The notes below the pieces were generated by a model. The model was not told the origin of the DNA and did no database searches. It worked only from the letters and a program-made list of their open reading frames with translations. The translations under genes and the position numbers were made by a program. A stretch of DNA of 22,851 nt from Chloroflexota bacterium. Lineage in GTDB: Bacteria; Chloroflexota; Dehalococcoidia; UBA6926; JACQUM01. The stretch spans positions 1 through 22,851 of the forward strand of contig JACQUM010000087.1 of the NCBI GenBank assembly GCA_016210295.1, in the 5' to 3' direction. Shown in pieces: positions 15,205 through 22,183 of the stretch (its first letter is position 1; each line of letters begins with the position of its first letter).

Positions 15205-16013
15205 GCCGCATCGAGGAGACCTTCGCCCGCCTTCGACGCCAGGGCCGTATCGGGCTCATCGCCTTCCTCACCACCGGCTTCCCCGACGTCGCCTCCACCC
15301 TTTCCCTGGTGCCTGCCGCCCTCGAAGGCGGCGCGGACATCGTCGAGCTGGGCGTCCCGTTCAGCGACCCCTTGGCCGATGGCACCACGATCCAGCGGGC
15401 CTCGGCCGCCGCCCTGGAACAGGGGGTCACCCTGCAAACTTGCCTCGAGGTCGTCGGGGAGATGCGGCGACGCGGTGTCGCCGCACCCCTTCTTCTGATG
15501 GGCTACTACAATCCTTTCCTCCACTACGGCCTGGAAGCCTTCGCCAAGCAGGCCGCCGGTGCAGGGGCGGACGGCGTCATCGTCCCCGACCTCCCCCCCG
15601 AAGCGGCCCATCCTTTCCGCGAGGCTTTGTCCCCTTGCGGGGTGGACCTGGTCTTCCTCCTGGCCCCCACCAGCACCGAGGAGCGTATCAAGCAGGCAGC
15701 ACAGCTCGCCAGCGGCTTCCTGTACTGCGTCAGCCTCACGGGGGTCACCGGCGCCAGAGCGGCCCTCTCCACCGCCGCCCACGACCTCGTCTCACGGGTG
15801 CGCCGCCTTTCCGACCTCCCCATCGCCGTCGGTTTCGGCATCTCCCGGCCCGAGCACGTTCAAGCGCTCCGCGGCAAGGCCGACGCCGCCGTCGTTGGAA
15901 GCGCCTTGATCGACGCCATCGAGAAGGCTCCCCCGGATGAACGCGCCCAGCGCGTGAAGGCCCTCATGAAGGAACTCTCGGGACAGCCCCACGGGACGCG
16001 CAGGAGGGGATAG
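15201..16013 (+). CDS. trpA: Tryptophan synthase alpha chain
   Basis: Cleaves indole-3-glycerol phosphate to indole and glyceraldehyde-3-phosphate, passing indole to TrpB. 270 residues, a TIM barrel of normal length. The catalytic pair E49 and D60 lies in ELGVPFSDPLADG (49-61), at the same numbers as in E. coli. MGYYNP, VPDLPPE and the phosphate-binding SLTGVTGAR segment are intact. The GTG start overlaps the CPBP stop (GTGA) and aroH starts immediately after the stop, giving a tight three-gene unit. trpB and other trp genes are not in the window, so the partner subunit must be encoded elsewhere. No leader peptide, T-box or TRAP-like repeats were seen upstream. Confidence 0.96.
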   Translation: MSRIEETFARLRRQGRIGLIAFLTTGFPDVASTLSLVPAALEGGADIVELGVPFSDPLADGTTIQRASAAALEQGVTLQTCLEVVGEMRRRGVAAPLLLMGYYNPFLHYGLEAFAKQAAGAGADGVIVPDLPPEAAHPFREALSPCGVDLVFLLAPTSTEERIKQAAQLASGFLYCVSLTGVTGARAALSTAAHDLVSRVRRLSDLPIAVGFGISRPEHVQALRGKADAAVVGSALIDAIEKAPPDERAQRVKALMKELSGQPHGTRRRG

Positions 16014-16394
16014 ATGACTGTCATACGGGGCAGCCGGGGAGCCACCACTGCGGAGACAAACACCCGTGAGGCCATCCTGCAGGCCACCCACGAGCTCCTG
16101 CAAGCCATGGTCGAGGCCAACGGCATCCAGGAGGAGCAGATCGCCTGCGTCTTCTTCAGCGCCACCCCCGACCTCGACGCCGCCTTCCCCGCCGAGGCGG
16201 CGCGAGTCCGCATGGGCTGGTCGAACGGCGCCTTCTTCTCCAGCCAAGAGATGAATGTGGCGGACGCTCCCCGCTCCTGCATCCGCGTGCTCATCCTCGT
16301 CAACACCGACGCCCCGGCATCAGGTATCCGGCACGTCTATCTCCGTGGCGCCGTCAACCTGCGCCAGCGCGGCCTGGAAGACAAACGCCCGTGA
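16014..16394 (+). CDS. aroH: Chorismate mutase, AroH (monofunctional) type
   Basis: Rearranges chorismate to prephenate for Phe/Tyr synthesis. 126 residues, the size of the trimeric Bacillus-type enzyme. Aligned by eye to B. subtilis AroH with a +1 offset, the active-site residues are kept: R8 in RGSRGATT, E79 in SSQEM, R91 in CIRV, Y109 and R117 in HVYLRGAVNLR. The Bacillus active-site Cys75 position is Ser76 here. SATPDL and FPAEAAR are conserved. The ATG directly abuts the trpA TAG (zero spacing). Pairing with trpA puts genes for both branches below chorismate, Trp and Phe/Tyr, in one transcript. Confidence 0.94.
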   Translation: MTVIRGSRGATTAETNTREAILQATHELLQAMVEANGIQEEQIACVFFSATPDLDAAFPAEAARVRMGWSNGAFFSSQEMNVADAPRSCIRVLILVNTDAPASGIRHVYLRGAVNLRQRGLEDKRP

Positions 16395-16415
16395 GGCGAT
16401 ACACGTCCTCCTGCC

Positions 16416-16440
16416 GCTCATGGTGAGCCGTGTCGAACCA
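16416..16440. repeat. R2 dispersed repeat, second copy
   Basis: The palindrome GCTCATGGTGAGC (16416-16428) is followed by GTGTCGAACCA, a counterpart of the R2 unit at 7231-7279. It lies 21 nt after the aroH stop. The 207-nt gap to VanZ holds only this and R1-d. Confidence 0.55.
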
Positions 16441-16486
16441 CGAGCGGAGCAAACCCAGCTCTGATTGATAGCTGTTTGATAGAAGT

Positions 16487-16586
16487 GCAGGGGCTCCGCC
16501 CCTGCCAGGGGGCTGAGGGGTGTCCCCCAGTCTCTTCTTTCTTATCCCCCTCTCCCTCAGGGAGAGGGGGACATAGGGGGTGAGGG
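16487..16586 (-). repeat. R1 dispersed palindromic element, copy d (fullest copy)
   Basis: In minus sense it begins 15 nt after the VanZ stop with CCCTCACCCCC. Three fold-backs follow: an 11-bp stem (16560-16570 with 16546-16556), the GGGGGACACCCC hairpin (16513-16530), and a perfect 8-bp GCAGGGGC/GCCCCTGC stem around a 3-nt loop (16487-16505). It is shared between convergent units, because aroH ends on the plus strand just left of it. Confidence 0.92.
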
Positions 16587-16601
16587 TTTCCTGAACGGCT
16601 T

Positions 16602-17015
16602 CTACCGAAGCCCCGGCTTCTTGCCTCCGAGACGCCAGAGGCGCGTCGCAGCCCACGAGGCCCCGACTCCCAGGACCGCTCCGATGGCGTCCGCGAGGAT
16701 GTCCTCCCAGGAGGCGGCCCGTCCCGGCACGAAGACCTGGTGCAACTCGTCGGACAAGCCGTAGAGAAGCGCAACGGCGAAGGCGGCGACCCATCGCCAC
16801 CGGGTAGAAAGGAAGGCCACTGCCAGGAGGACTCCCAGCACCGCGCACTCGCCCACATGCCCGATGACATCCCCTGGCAGGGGAAGGAGTCTCTCGACTT
16901 CTCCCGGCGCCTCCAGATGTGAGAGAGAGGAGAGGTAGAAGATCAGCCCCATCCACAGGAGGGCGGGGAGGGCGCGCAAGGCAACGGTGCGCGCAGAGAG
17001 TTTCGAGGCGTTCAT
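16602..17015 (-). CDS. VanZ family membrane protein
   Basis: 137 residues with about four membrane segments (~12-30, 50-70, 75-88, 108-125). The VanZ signature lies in YGLSDELHQVFVPGR (85-99) followed by ASWEDILADAIGA (101-113), with conserved D89, E90, H92, Q93, R99 and D105. Early FYLSSLS (26-32) is also typical. The family includes VanZ, which gives low-level teicoplanin resistance, but most members have unknown roles; no van cluster is nearby, so no resistance function is claimed. The ATG at 17015 has no Shine-Dalgarno, and the candidate -10 lies only about 14 nt upstream, suggesting a nearly leaderless mRNA. R1-d follows the stop. Confidence 0.9.
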   Translation of the reverse strand: MNASKLSARTVALRALPALLWMGLIFYLSSLSHLEAPGEVERLLPLPGDVIGHVGECAVLGVLLAVAFLSTRWRWVAAFAVALLYGLSDELHQVFVPGRAASWEDILADAIGAVLGVGASWAATRLWRLGGKKPGLR

Positions 17016-17028
17016 CGCGTTGCTACGG

Positions 17029-17037
17029 AGTATACCA
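17029..17037 (-). promoter_or_regulatory. Extended -10 promoter for the VanZ-like gene
   Basis: Minus strand TGGTATACT, an extended -10. The predicted transcript start near 17022 leaves about 7 nt before the ATG at 17015, with no ribosome binding site. Confidence 0.5.
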
Positions 17038-17101
17038 GCCCGCCAAACGAGGGGCCGCAGCTAAGGGGAGCGTCAGGAGCATCGTCATGCAGAAGAGTTA
17101 T

Positions 17102-17317
17102 CTACGTCCACACCCCCAGCACCACCGCCTCCGCCGGATTGGCGGGATCGAAGAAGAGGACGGCGCACCCCCGCCCCGCCACCATCTCCGCCGCCGGGAT
17201 CCCCCGGCTCACCTTCACGTTGTCCAGAAAAGTTGGCACGCTCCCCATCACCTGGACCGTCGCCGTGTAGGCCCCGCTATCGAAGCTCTTCACCGTCCCC
17301 CGCAAGAGGTCCATCAC
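17102..17317 (-). CDS. Small phage baseplate/spike-like OB-fold protein (putative)
   Basis: 71 residues, beta-rich: LLRGTVKSFDSGAYTATVQV is followed by a central VKVSRGIP, then GRGCAVLFFD and VVLGVW. This alternation resembles the OB-fold of gpV/gp5-type baseplate spike proteins, but that is a pattern-based guess. The start is GTG 17317 or the adjacent ATG 17314. The GTGATG junction contains the TGA of the 659-residue gene, so it is translationally coupled to the putative hub. It is the last gene of the phage-like block; beyond it lies VanZ. No lysozyme or needle domain is attached. Confidence 0.6.
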   Translation of the reverse strand: MMDLLRGTVKSFDSGAYTATVQVMGSVPTFLDNVKVSRGIPAAEMVAGRGCAVLFFDPANPAEAVVLGVWT

Positions 17318-19293
17318 GCCCCTCCCAAGACCAGACGCTGGCGGTAGGCCGCGCCGCGCTGCGAACGATGGAACGTGGTCTCCATCTCCATAACACGAAA
17401 CAGGGTGCCGTTCCAGCCTAGAGAGGGGGACGTCAACGAAACGAGGTCGTAGAGCTGCTGGCCGCAGTTGACGGGCACCGTCGCCTCCCCCTGCCGGATG
17501 AGGACGGCGAGGCGTCGCAGCTCCGCCGACGCCCTGTCAGAAACTTCGCTCGCCGTCGTCAGGTTCTTGTCCACCACCTGCACCAGGCGGTTGCCGATGG
17601 CCGTCACTTGGTCCCACCGGAAGGCCTCTCCCAGCGCTCCCTCGCCGTACACCTGCACCTGGTTCGCCACCCCCAGGTGGGGTTCGTCCGAGGCGCCCAG
17701 CACAAGGTGGTCCGTGCCGTAGGAGTAGACGGATGGGTCACTTGCCTGAGGATAGACGACCTCTCCCTTCGCCCCTTCGAAGCGCAGCGCGTCCGGCACC
17801 TGTGCCAAAAGCCGGTGTACCGCCTCCGCTAGAGGCTCTCCGGGCAGGACCGTAAAGGCCGGCTTCAGCGTCTGCAACGCCGAGCTCCCGCTGACCATAG
17901 CCACTTCCAGACCGGCGGAGAGCAGCAACGCTTCCAATACCTGGTAGACCGTCTTCGTTCCGGCGGTCCACGTCCGCTGCCGCCGGGCGCGCCACCCCTC
18001 CAGCAACCCCCAGCCGTTCACCGCCTCTATCACCAGAATGCTGCGCCCTCTCTCCACCCTCCGCTCCAGCCCCTCGATCCAGAAGCGTGGCCCCTGAGAG
18101 GCCTCCGCCCCGGCGCTCGTCCGGTAGCCCAACGAGAGGCTCACCTCGGCTCCCAGGCGAAGGGCCGCCGGCGCCGTCGCGACATCGTAAACGCCTCGGG
18201 AGTTGTCCACCGCCACCCGCGCACGCCCACCATCGTGTCCCTCTCGCGCCTCCACCTCCAGCACGTCGGCGGAGAGGTCGGCAGTCGTAGGGCTGAGGGG
18301 AGCCCGCCAAACTCCCGCAGGGACCGTCATCCATCCGTAGGTGGCATCCGCCATCAGAGCGGGGCCGTGCTCCAGGGATATCTCCAGAGGCAGCGGTTCC
18401 CTCCACTGGTTGCTCTGAAAAGAGGAGGAAGGCAAGCCGTGGGATGCTAAGGAGCGTTTGTAGGCCCCGGGCCCCGTGTACTTCTCCACCAGCAGAGCCC
18501 GCAGGATATCCGGCTTCGCCAGTCCGGGCGTCCTGTAAAGCACGCTCGAGTTTGCGCTGGCGGCGATGATCTCCCGCAGGGGAGACCACGTTCCGGCCGC
18601 CTGCGCTCCTCCGTCTCCGAAGATGCACGTCCACGCCCGGGCCGCCCCGCCCGCGTCCTCTCCACAGACCACGAGGCACCAGTCGCCGCCGATGTATCGG
18701 CATGCGATCCCATGAAAGACATTGACGCTGTTGGTCCAGGCGGTGGGAGTCGTCCAGCTCCCGCCCGACTTCTTCGTCCAGTAAAGTGTAGACTCCGCCG
18801 TGAAGAAGAGACACGGTGTGCCTCCCGCGGAGAAGTCCGCCGCCAGCCACTTGGTGATCAACAACGGATCGAAAATGAACACCGGGGAGCCGAAGGTCGC
18901 TCCGTAGTCGGTGCTCTCCCGCACCTGCACGTCCCGCTGGTTGCCGCCGACGTAGAAGAGCAGAACGGCGCTCCCCTGGGTCGCCAGGGCCATCCCCGAC
19001 ACCGCGGAGACGGTGCCGAAGTCCTGCCAGGATGAAAAGCTGCTGGAAGGCCCGGGCGAAGGGACCCTCTGGTACAAAAGGTTGAAGGTAGAGGGGTCCA
19101 GGCGGGCACGGAGCAGGGCGCCGTCCCCCGCCAAGGCCCCCCCGTGATAGCTGTCGGCCTCGGCGCCCGTGTAGAGGCGGCTCCAGGCCAGGCGGGCCAC
19201 ACCACCGAGCCGGTCGGCCAGCTCCACCGTGACCCACGGCTCCGCCGAGGCCGCCTTCTGGGCGGCCAAGAGGGTAGATGAGAGCGTCCTCAC
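17314..19293 (-). CDS. Phage tail/baseplate hub-like protein with Asp-box region
   Basis: 659 residues, no signal peptide. The N-terminal ~80-300 contains one clear Asp-box (STDYGATF, 127-134) and several W-rich repeats such as TLYWTKKSGGSW, suggesting a partial beta-propeller or carbohydrate-binding module. From ~340 to 659 the sequence (VLEVEAREG, RFWIEGLERRVERG, TVYQVLEALLLSAGLEV, LAEAVHRLLAQVPDALRF) resembles gpD/gp27-type baseplate hub proteins; this is judged from style, not a search. The start is GTG 19293 with GAGGAGA about 8 nt upstream. The stop overlaps the small OB-fold-like gene, matching the hub-plus-spike pairing of many tails. Product certainty is moderate; membership of the phage block is well supported by context. 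Confidence 0.7.
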   Translation of the reverse strand: MRTLSSTLLAAQKAASAEPWVTVELADRLGGVARLAWSRLYTGAEADSYHGGALAGDGALLRARLDPSTFNLLYQRVPSPGPSSSFSSWQDFGTVSAVSGMALATQGSAVLLFYVGGNQRDVQVRESTDYGATFGSPVFIFDPLLITKWLAADFSAGGTPCLFFTAESTLYWTKKSGGSWTTPTAWTNSVNVFHGIACRYIGGDWCLVVCGEDAGGAARAWTCIFGDGGAQAAGTWSPLREIIAASANSSVLYRTPGLAKPDILRALLVEKYTGPGAYKRSLASHGLPSSSFQSNQWREPLPLEISLEHGPALMADATYGWMTVPAGVWRAPLSPTTADLSADVLEVEAREGHDGGRARVAVDNSRGVYDVATAPAALRLGAEVSLSLGYRTSAGAEASQGPRFWIEGLERRVERGRSILVIEAVNGWGLLEGWRARRQRTWTAGTKTVYQVLEALLLSAGLEVAMVSGSSALQTLKPAFTVLPGEPLAEAVHRLLAQVPDALRFEGAKGEVVYPQASDPSVYSYGTDHLVLGASDEPHLGVANQVQVYGEGALGEAFRWDQVTAIGNRLVQVVDKNLTTASEVSDRASAELRRLAVLIRQGEATVPVNCGQQLYDLVSLTSPSLGWNGTLFRVMEMETTFHRSQRGAAYRQRLVLGGA

Positions 19294-19341
19294 AATCTTC
19301 TCTCCTCAAGAGAGCTGGAAGCTCTTGCAAGATTCCTTACC

Positions 19342-19407
19342 GGGGGTGTCCCCCAGTCCTTATTGTCCCCCTCTCCCTCTGGGAGAGGGGGACTGAGGGG
19401 GTGAGGG
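19342..19407 (-). repeat. R1 dispersed palindromic element, copy e (inside phage block)
   Basis: Begins 9 nt after the stop of the 211-residue gene with CCCTCACCCCC in minus sense. It has an 11-bp stem (19381-19391 with 19367-19377) and the GGGGG/CCCCC mini-hairpin at 19342-19354. It separates the connector-like gene from the hub-like gene. Confidence 0.9.
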
Positions 19408-19416
19408 TCTTCCCCC

Positions 19417-20052
19417 TCACGGCCCCCAGTCCGTGGACTGGGAGACCGGCGGCTGGACGGGCGCGTACATCTGTCGGAGACGAACGGCCCCCCTCCGCCC
19501 GATGCGCGCCAGCTCCGTCAGAAAGGCCGCGAGCCGCTCCTGGCCCCACGCCAGGTAGCTCCGCCAGACCTCATCTCCCCCCACGTTGACCCGGTTGACC
19601 GAGTAGTTGGCCCATTCCAAGGCAGCATAGGCCCCCGCCCCCGTCGCCACGACATCCTCCCACGGCGTCGGGAGGGTCGAACTCGACGCGTCCAGGACAT
19701 GGAGCGCCCCGTAGTAGACCTTCACCTGCTCGGCTGTGGAGGGGGCCGCCTCCACCAGCAGAGTCAAGGTGTCCTTCCAGAGGCTGAAGCGAACATAGAA
19801 AGGCGGATATTTCCCCGTCGGGTACTCCACCGCCTCCACGCTCACGCGGTCCGAGAGGCTGGTTACCGAGAGGTCTCGGCTCCCCGGCGTAGCGGTGAGG
19901 GTCGCCGTCTTCTCCTGGGGCGACGCCAGAGAAAGCTCCTGCACCGCCCGGGCGACGTGGCGGTCCAGCACTGTATCCGTCCAGCGATAGCTGGCGCTGT
20001 TCTCGTCATGCAGGTCTTTCCGAAGCCGCGCCCTCATGGTCGCCAGGTCCAT
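19417..20052 (-). CDS. Phage adaptor/connector-like structural protein
   Basis: 211 residues. The N-terminal helical part (MDLATMRARLRKDLHDE, then WTDTVLDRHVARAVQELS, ~1-42) is followed by a beta-rich middle (EAVEYPTGKYPPFYVRFSLW, about 75-95). A helical C-terminus with GAGAYAALEWANYSVNRVN and LAAFLTELARIGRR comes last. This layout resembles gp6/gp16-type head-tail adaptor proteins and similar proteins I associate with Chloroflexota phage clusters; not confirmed. The ATG at 20052 lies inside the preceding gene (47-nt overlap) with a strong GGAGG 7 nt upstream, a purposeful nested start. Repeat R1-e follows the stop. Confidence 0.72.
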   Translation of the reverse strand: MDLATMRARLRKDLHDENSASYRWTDTVLDRHVARAVQELSLASPQEKTATLTATPGSRDLSVTSLSDRVSVEAVEYPTGKYPPFYVRFSLWKDTLTLLVEAAPSTAEQVKVYYGALHVLDASSSTLPTPWEDVVATGAGAYAALEWANYSVNRVNVGGDEVWRSYLAWGQERLAAFLTELARIGRRGAVRLRQMYAPVQPPVSQSTDWGP

Positions 20053-20257
20053 CCCACACCTCCTCTCCCGCCGTGCGAAGGAGGCCAGTCCGCACGTCCA
20101 CCTCCACCTCGCTCCCCACCGTGCCGTAGGTCCGCTCCAGGTCGAGCAGGATGGCGCGGACTCTGTTCCGCGCCAGTTGCGCCTCCAACGCTTTCTCCTC
20201 TGCGACGAGATGCGCCGCCTGCAGCCGGTGCAGCTCCTCGGGAGTCAGCCGCATCAC
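20006..20257 (-). CDS. Small helical protein of the phage block
   Basis: 83 residues. The first ~50 residues (LTPEELHRLQAAHLVAEEKA and on) predict a continuous amphipathic helix that could be a coiled coil; the tail VDVRTGLLRTAGEEVWDG is charged. The family is not recognised. The start is GTG 20257 or ATG 20254. The GTGATG junction contains the TGA of the upstream 78-residue gene. The 3' end carries the Shine-Dalgarno and start of the connector-like gene, so all three are tightly coupled. A scaffold or chaperone role is possible but unsupported. Confidence 0.7.
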   Translation of the reverse strand: MMRLTPEELHRLQAAHLVAEEKALEAQLARNRVRAILLDLERTYGTVGSEVEVDVRTGLLRTAGEEVWDGPGDHEGAASERPA

Positions 20258-20490
20258 GCCAGTTCCTCCGCCTCCAGGACTCCCTTCAGGCGACTCGTCA
20301 GCGCCACAATCTGCCCCTTCTCCGCCGGGGTCAGATACACCTGAACATCTCGCTGTCGGGAGAACGCCTGGCCTCCCGCGCTGGCCGAGACCACGTAGTT
20401 CATCTCCAGCCGGATGGCCCCCGTGTTCTCATCCACCCAGATATTGGCACCACCCAGGGTCAGCTTGTCCAGCGTCACCGTCCTTGCCAT
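20254..20490 (-). CDS. Small conserved-looking protein of the phage block
   Basis: 78 residues starting MARTVTLDKLTLGGANIWVD. An N-terminal beta region is followed by NYVVSASAGG and a helical end SRLKGVLEAEEL. Not recognised. A longer in-frame extension to 20952 is antisense-quality sequence within the next gene and is rejected. The ATG at 20490 lies 14 nt after the stop of the 347-residue gene and has a G-rich ribosome binding region (AAGGGGGG). The stop overlaps the following gene by GTGATG. Confidence 0.72.
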   Translation of the reverse strand: MARTVTLDKLTLGGANIWVDENTGAIRLEMNYVVSASAGGQAFSRQRDVQVYLTPAEKGQIVALTSRLKGVLEAEELA

Positions 20491-20504
20491 CTCTCGCCCC
20501 CCTT

Positions 20505-21548
20505 TCAGACCTGGTTCCCCACGAAAGTGAACTGTCCGAGGTCCTGGGTGTCCGGTGCCCCTCCGACGTTGTTCGCCTCGAACTTCATCTGTTTGACCGC
20601 CAGCCCGTCCTTGCCGGAGGCCACGGCAGCTGCTTGAGCATCCCAGGTCTCCGTCACCGCCCCCGCCGTCGCGTTGCTTCGAAAGCTCGCCGAGTTGTCG
20701 TCCCACACGAAGGTCACCCGTGGTTCCACGTTGCCCGCCTTGGCGGGCAACGTCCATGTCACGGGCGCGATGCCCTTGTAACCGCTGGCAGGGTTCAACG
20801 TCTGAAGGGTGGTCAGGCCCACGGCGTAGGCCTGGCTGGCCGGGTCGTGAGTCTTGACGAACGCCGCCGCCAGTGGCCTCTCCGACGATCCAACGAGCAC
20901 CCCGTTCACGCCGACCCACTCCCCCGTGGTGCCCTTGGTGTAGGCCCACCACGTGCCGCGGTACCCGTTCAGGAACCCCATCTTGCTGGCCGCGCCATCG
21001 GGAAGACCGAAGATGCCGATAACGTGATTGGTCTGCACGAACTTGTCCAGGCCCCAGTTGCCGTCGTTCAAGAAGAGCGCCCGGTTGCTGAGGATGATGG
21101 CCTCGTCGTCGAAGGCGATGCGCCCGCCGTTGGCCGCCCCCTTGTTCTGGATAGGCGCTTGCACGTCCAGGACGCCGCCCCCTCCCAAGGCCAGGCGAAC
21201 GTCTCCGGCGTTCTCAAAGGCCACCAGGCGCAGGCTGCTGCGGATGTACCAGTCCTTGTTGGAGCTGAGGCCGTTGAACTCCAGGTGCTGCCCGAGGCGG
21301 AGAGTAACGAAGGCGCTCTGTCCGTTCTCCTCAATGCGGAGCCCCTCGAACTCGCTGTTGTTGGTCTCCCGGGTCGAGAGGATGGTTGTCGACGTATTCG
21401 GCACACGGACCACCAGCCCGCCACCCGAGCCCGTGTTTGTCACCCGCAGCCCGGGCGAGCCGTCCACCGCCTCCACCTCTCGGAGCCACCCTTCGCTCCC
21501 CAGGCCTCGCAGCGCCGCCAGGTCCTCCCCCACCAGCTTCAGCGTCAT
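20505..21548 (-). CDS. Virion/tail-fibre-like protein, 347 residues
   Basis: Glycine-, asparagine- and beta-rich protein. Residues ~30-220 contain short strand-like repeats (LRVTNTGSGGGLVVRVPNTS, LRLGQHLEFNGLSSN, RLALGGGGVLDVQAP), typical of trimeric tail-fibre or decoration proteins. The end (~270-347) has PRVTFVWDDNSASFRSN and MKFEANNVGG. No enzymatic motif was found. The ATG at 21548 has AGGAGG 6 nt upstream, a strong signal suggesting abundant product. It lies 40 nt after the 127-residue gene. The function is inferred only from composition and location between capsid and connector-like genes. Confidence 0.7.
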   Translation of the reverse strand: MTLKLVGEDLAALRGLGSEGWLREVEAVDGSPGLRVTNTGSGGGLVVRVPNTSTTILSTRETNNSEFEGLRIEENGQSAFVTLRLGQHLEFNGLSSNKDWYIRSSLRLVAFENAGDVRLALGGGGVLDVQAPIQNKGAANGGRIAFDDEAIILSNRALFLNDGNWGLDKFVQTNHVIGIFGLPDGAASKMGFLNGYRGTWWAYTKGTTGEWVGVNGVLVGSSERPLAAAFVKTHDPASQAYAVGLTTLQTLNPASGYKGIAPVTWTLPAKAGNVEPRVTFVWDDNSASFRSNATAGAVTETWDAQAAAVASGKDGLAVKQMKFEANNVGGAPDTQDLGQFTFVGNQV

Positions 21549-21588
21549 GCATCCCTCCTCATGGCCGTCCCCGACGCCCGTGCGGCTT

Positions 21589-21972
21589 CTAGCTCACCAT
21601 GCAGTCGGCGTTCAGAGAGAAGCTCGTCCCCGAGAAAGCCGTCACCTTCAAGAACACCTGACAGCCCCGGACATCCGGGACCGCCAGGGCATGTCGCCCC
21701 GTCGCCGTGAACATCCGGCTGGCTCCCGCAAACCAGAGCGACTGCCGGGAGTTCCAGAAGATGACCTGCGCCGTGAGGCTGGTAAAGCCCGTCCCCGTGA
21801 TCGAGATGTCGAATCGGCAGTACTCGTAGCCCACGCAGTCCACCGCGCCCGAGGCATCGGCGGGGTCGCTGGCGTCCACCGCCGTCACGTTCGTCCGGTG
21901 GACGGCGGGCGTCGTCGTCTCGTAGACCGGCGCCTTGGGCAGCCCGTTCTGGTCTAGTCTCACGTTCGACAT
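21589..21972 (-). CDS. Small structural (decoration-like) protein of the phage block
   Basis: 127 residues, beta-rich, no signal peptide: YCRFDISITGTGFTSLTAQV, FWNSRQSLWFAG, and VFLKVTAFSGTSFSLNADC. The pattern suggests a jelly-roll or Ig-like virion protein, but the family is not recognised. The ATG at 21972 has GGGGGT about 8 nt upstream. It is the first complete gene after the capsid gene, the usual place for head decoration proteins. Confidence 0.68.
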   Translation of the reverse strand: MSNVRLDQNGLPKAPVYETTTPAVHRTNVTAVDASDPADASGAVDCVGYEYCRFDISITGTGFTSLTAQVIFWNSRQSLWFAGASRMFTATGRHALAVPDVRGCQVFLKVTAFSGTSFSLNADCMVS

Positions 21973-22095
21973 ACTTCGTCACCCCCTCAGACCGCGATTC
22001 CGGCATCTCCACCGCTCACCCTGGGCCCGTCGAAGGACATCTCTCCTCCTTTCCCCTGAGAGGGCAGTCCCGATTTCTCGGGACCGCCCGAGGGA

Positions 22096-22172
22096 AGGGG
22101 ATGTCTCCCAGTCCCTGTTATTCCTTCCTCCTCTCCCTTCCTTCAGGGAGAGGAGGGCACAGGGGGTAAGGG
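22096..22172 (-). repeat. R1 dispersed palindromic element, copy f (covarying stem)
   Basis: Begins 11 nt after the capsid stop with CCCTTACCCCC. A perfect 12-bp stem (22145-22156 with 22127-22138) reads CCTCC/GGAGG where the other copies have CCCCC/GGGGG, i.e. a compensatory pair change. The mini-hairpin region at 22096-22110 is degenerate. The remainder of the 171-nt gap holds GTCCCGA/TCGGGAC (a 7-bp stem at about 22068-22084) and an R2 trace. Confidence 0.85.
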
Positions 22173-22183
22173 CCCTCCCCTGC

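Noticed and set aside
16487..16586. R1 hairpins as intrinsic transcription terminators
   Set aside because: Strong stems, but no following U-tract on either strand in any copy; left as a repeat of unknown role.
17016..17101. Prophage attachment site or tRNA at the left end of the phage block
   Set aside because: No tRNA-like cloverleaf and no direct repeat that I could pair with another site inside the window.
17738..19330. Second long minus-strand frame (530 codons) within the hub-like gene
   Set aside because: Gly/Arg-rich out-of-frame translation; the 659-residue frame has the Shine-Dalgarno, an Asp-box and correct coupling to its neighbour.
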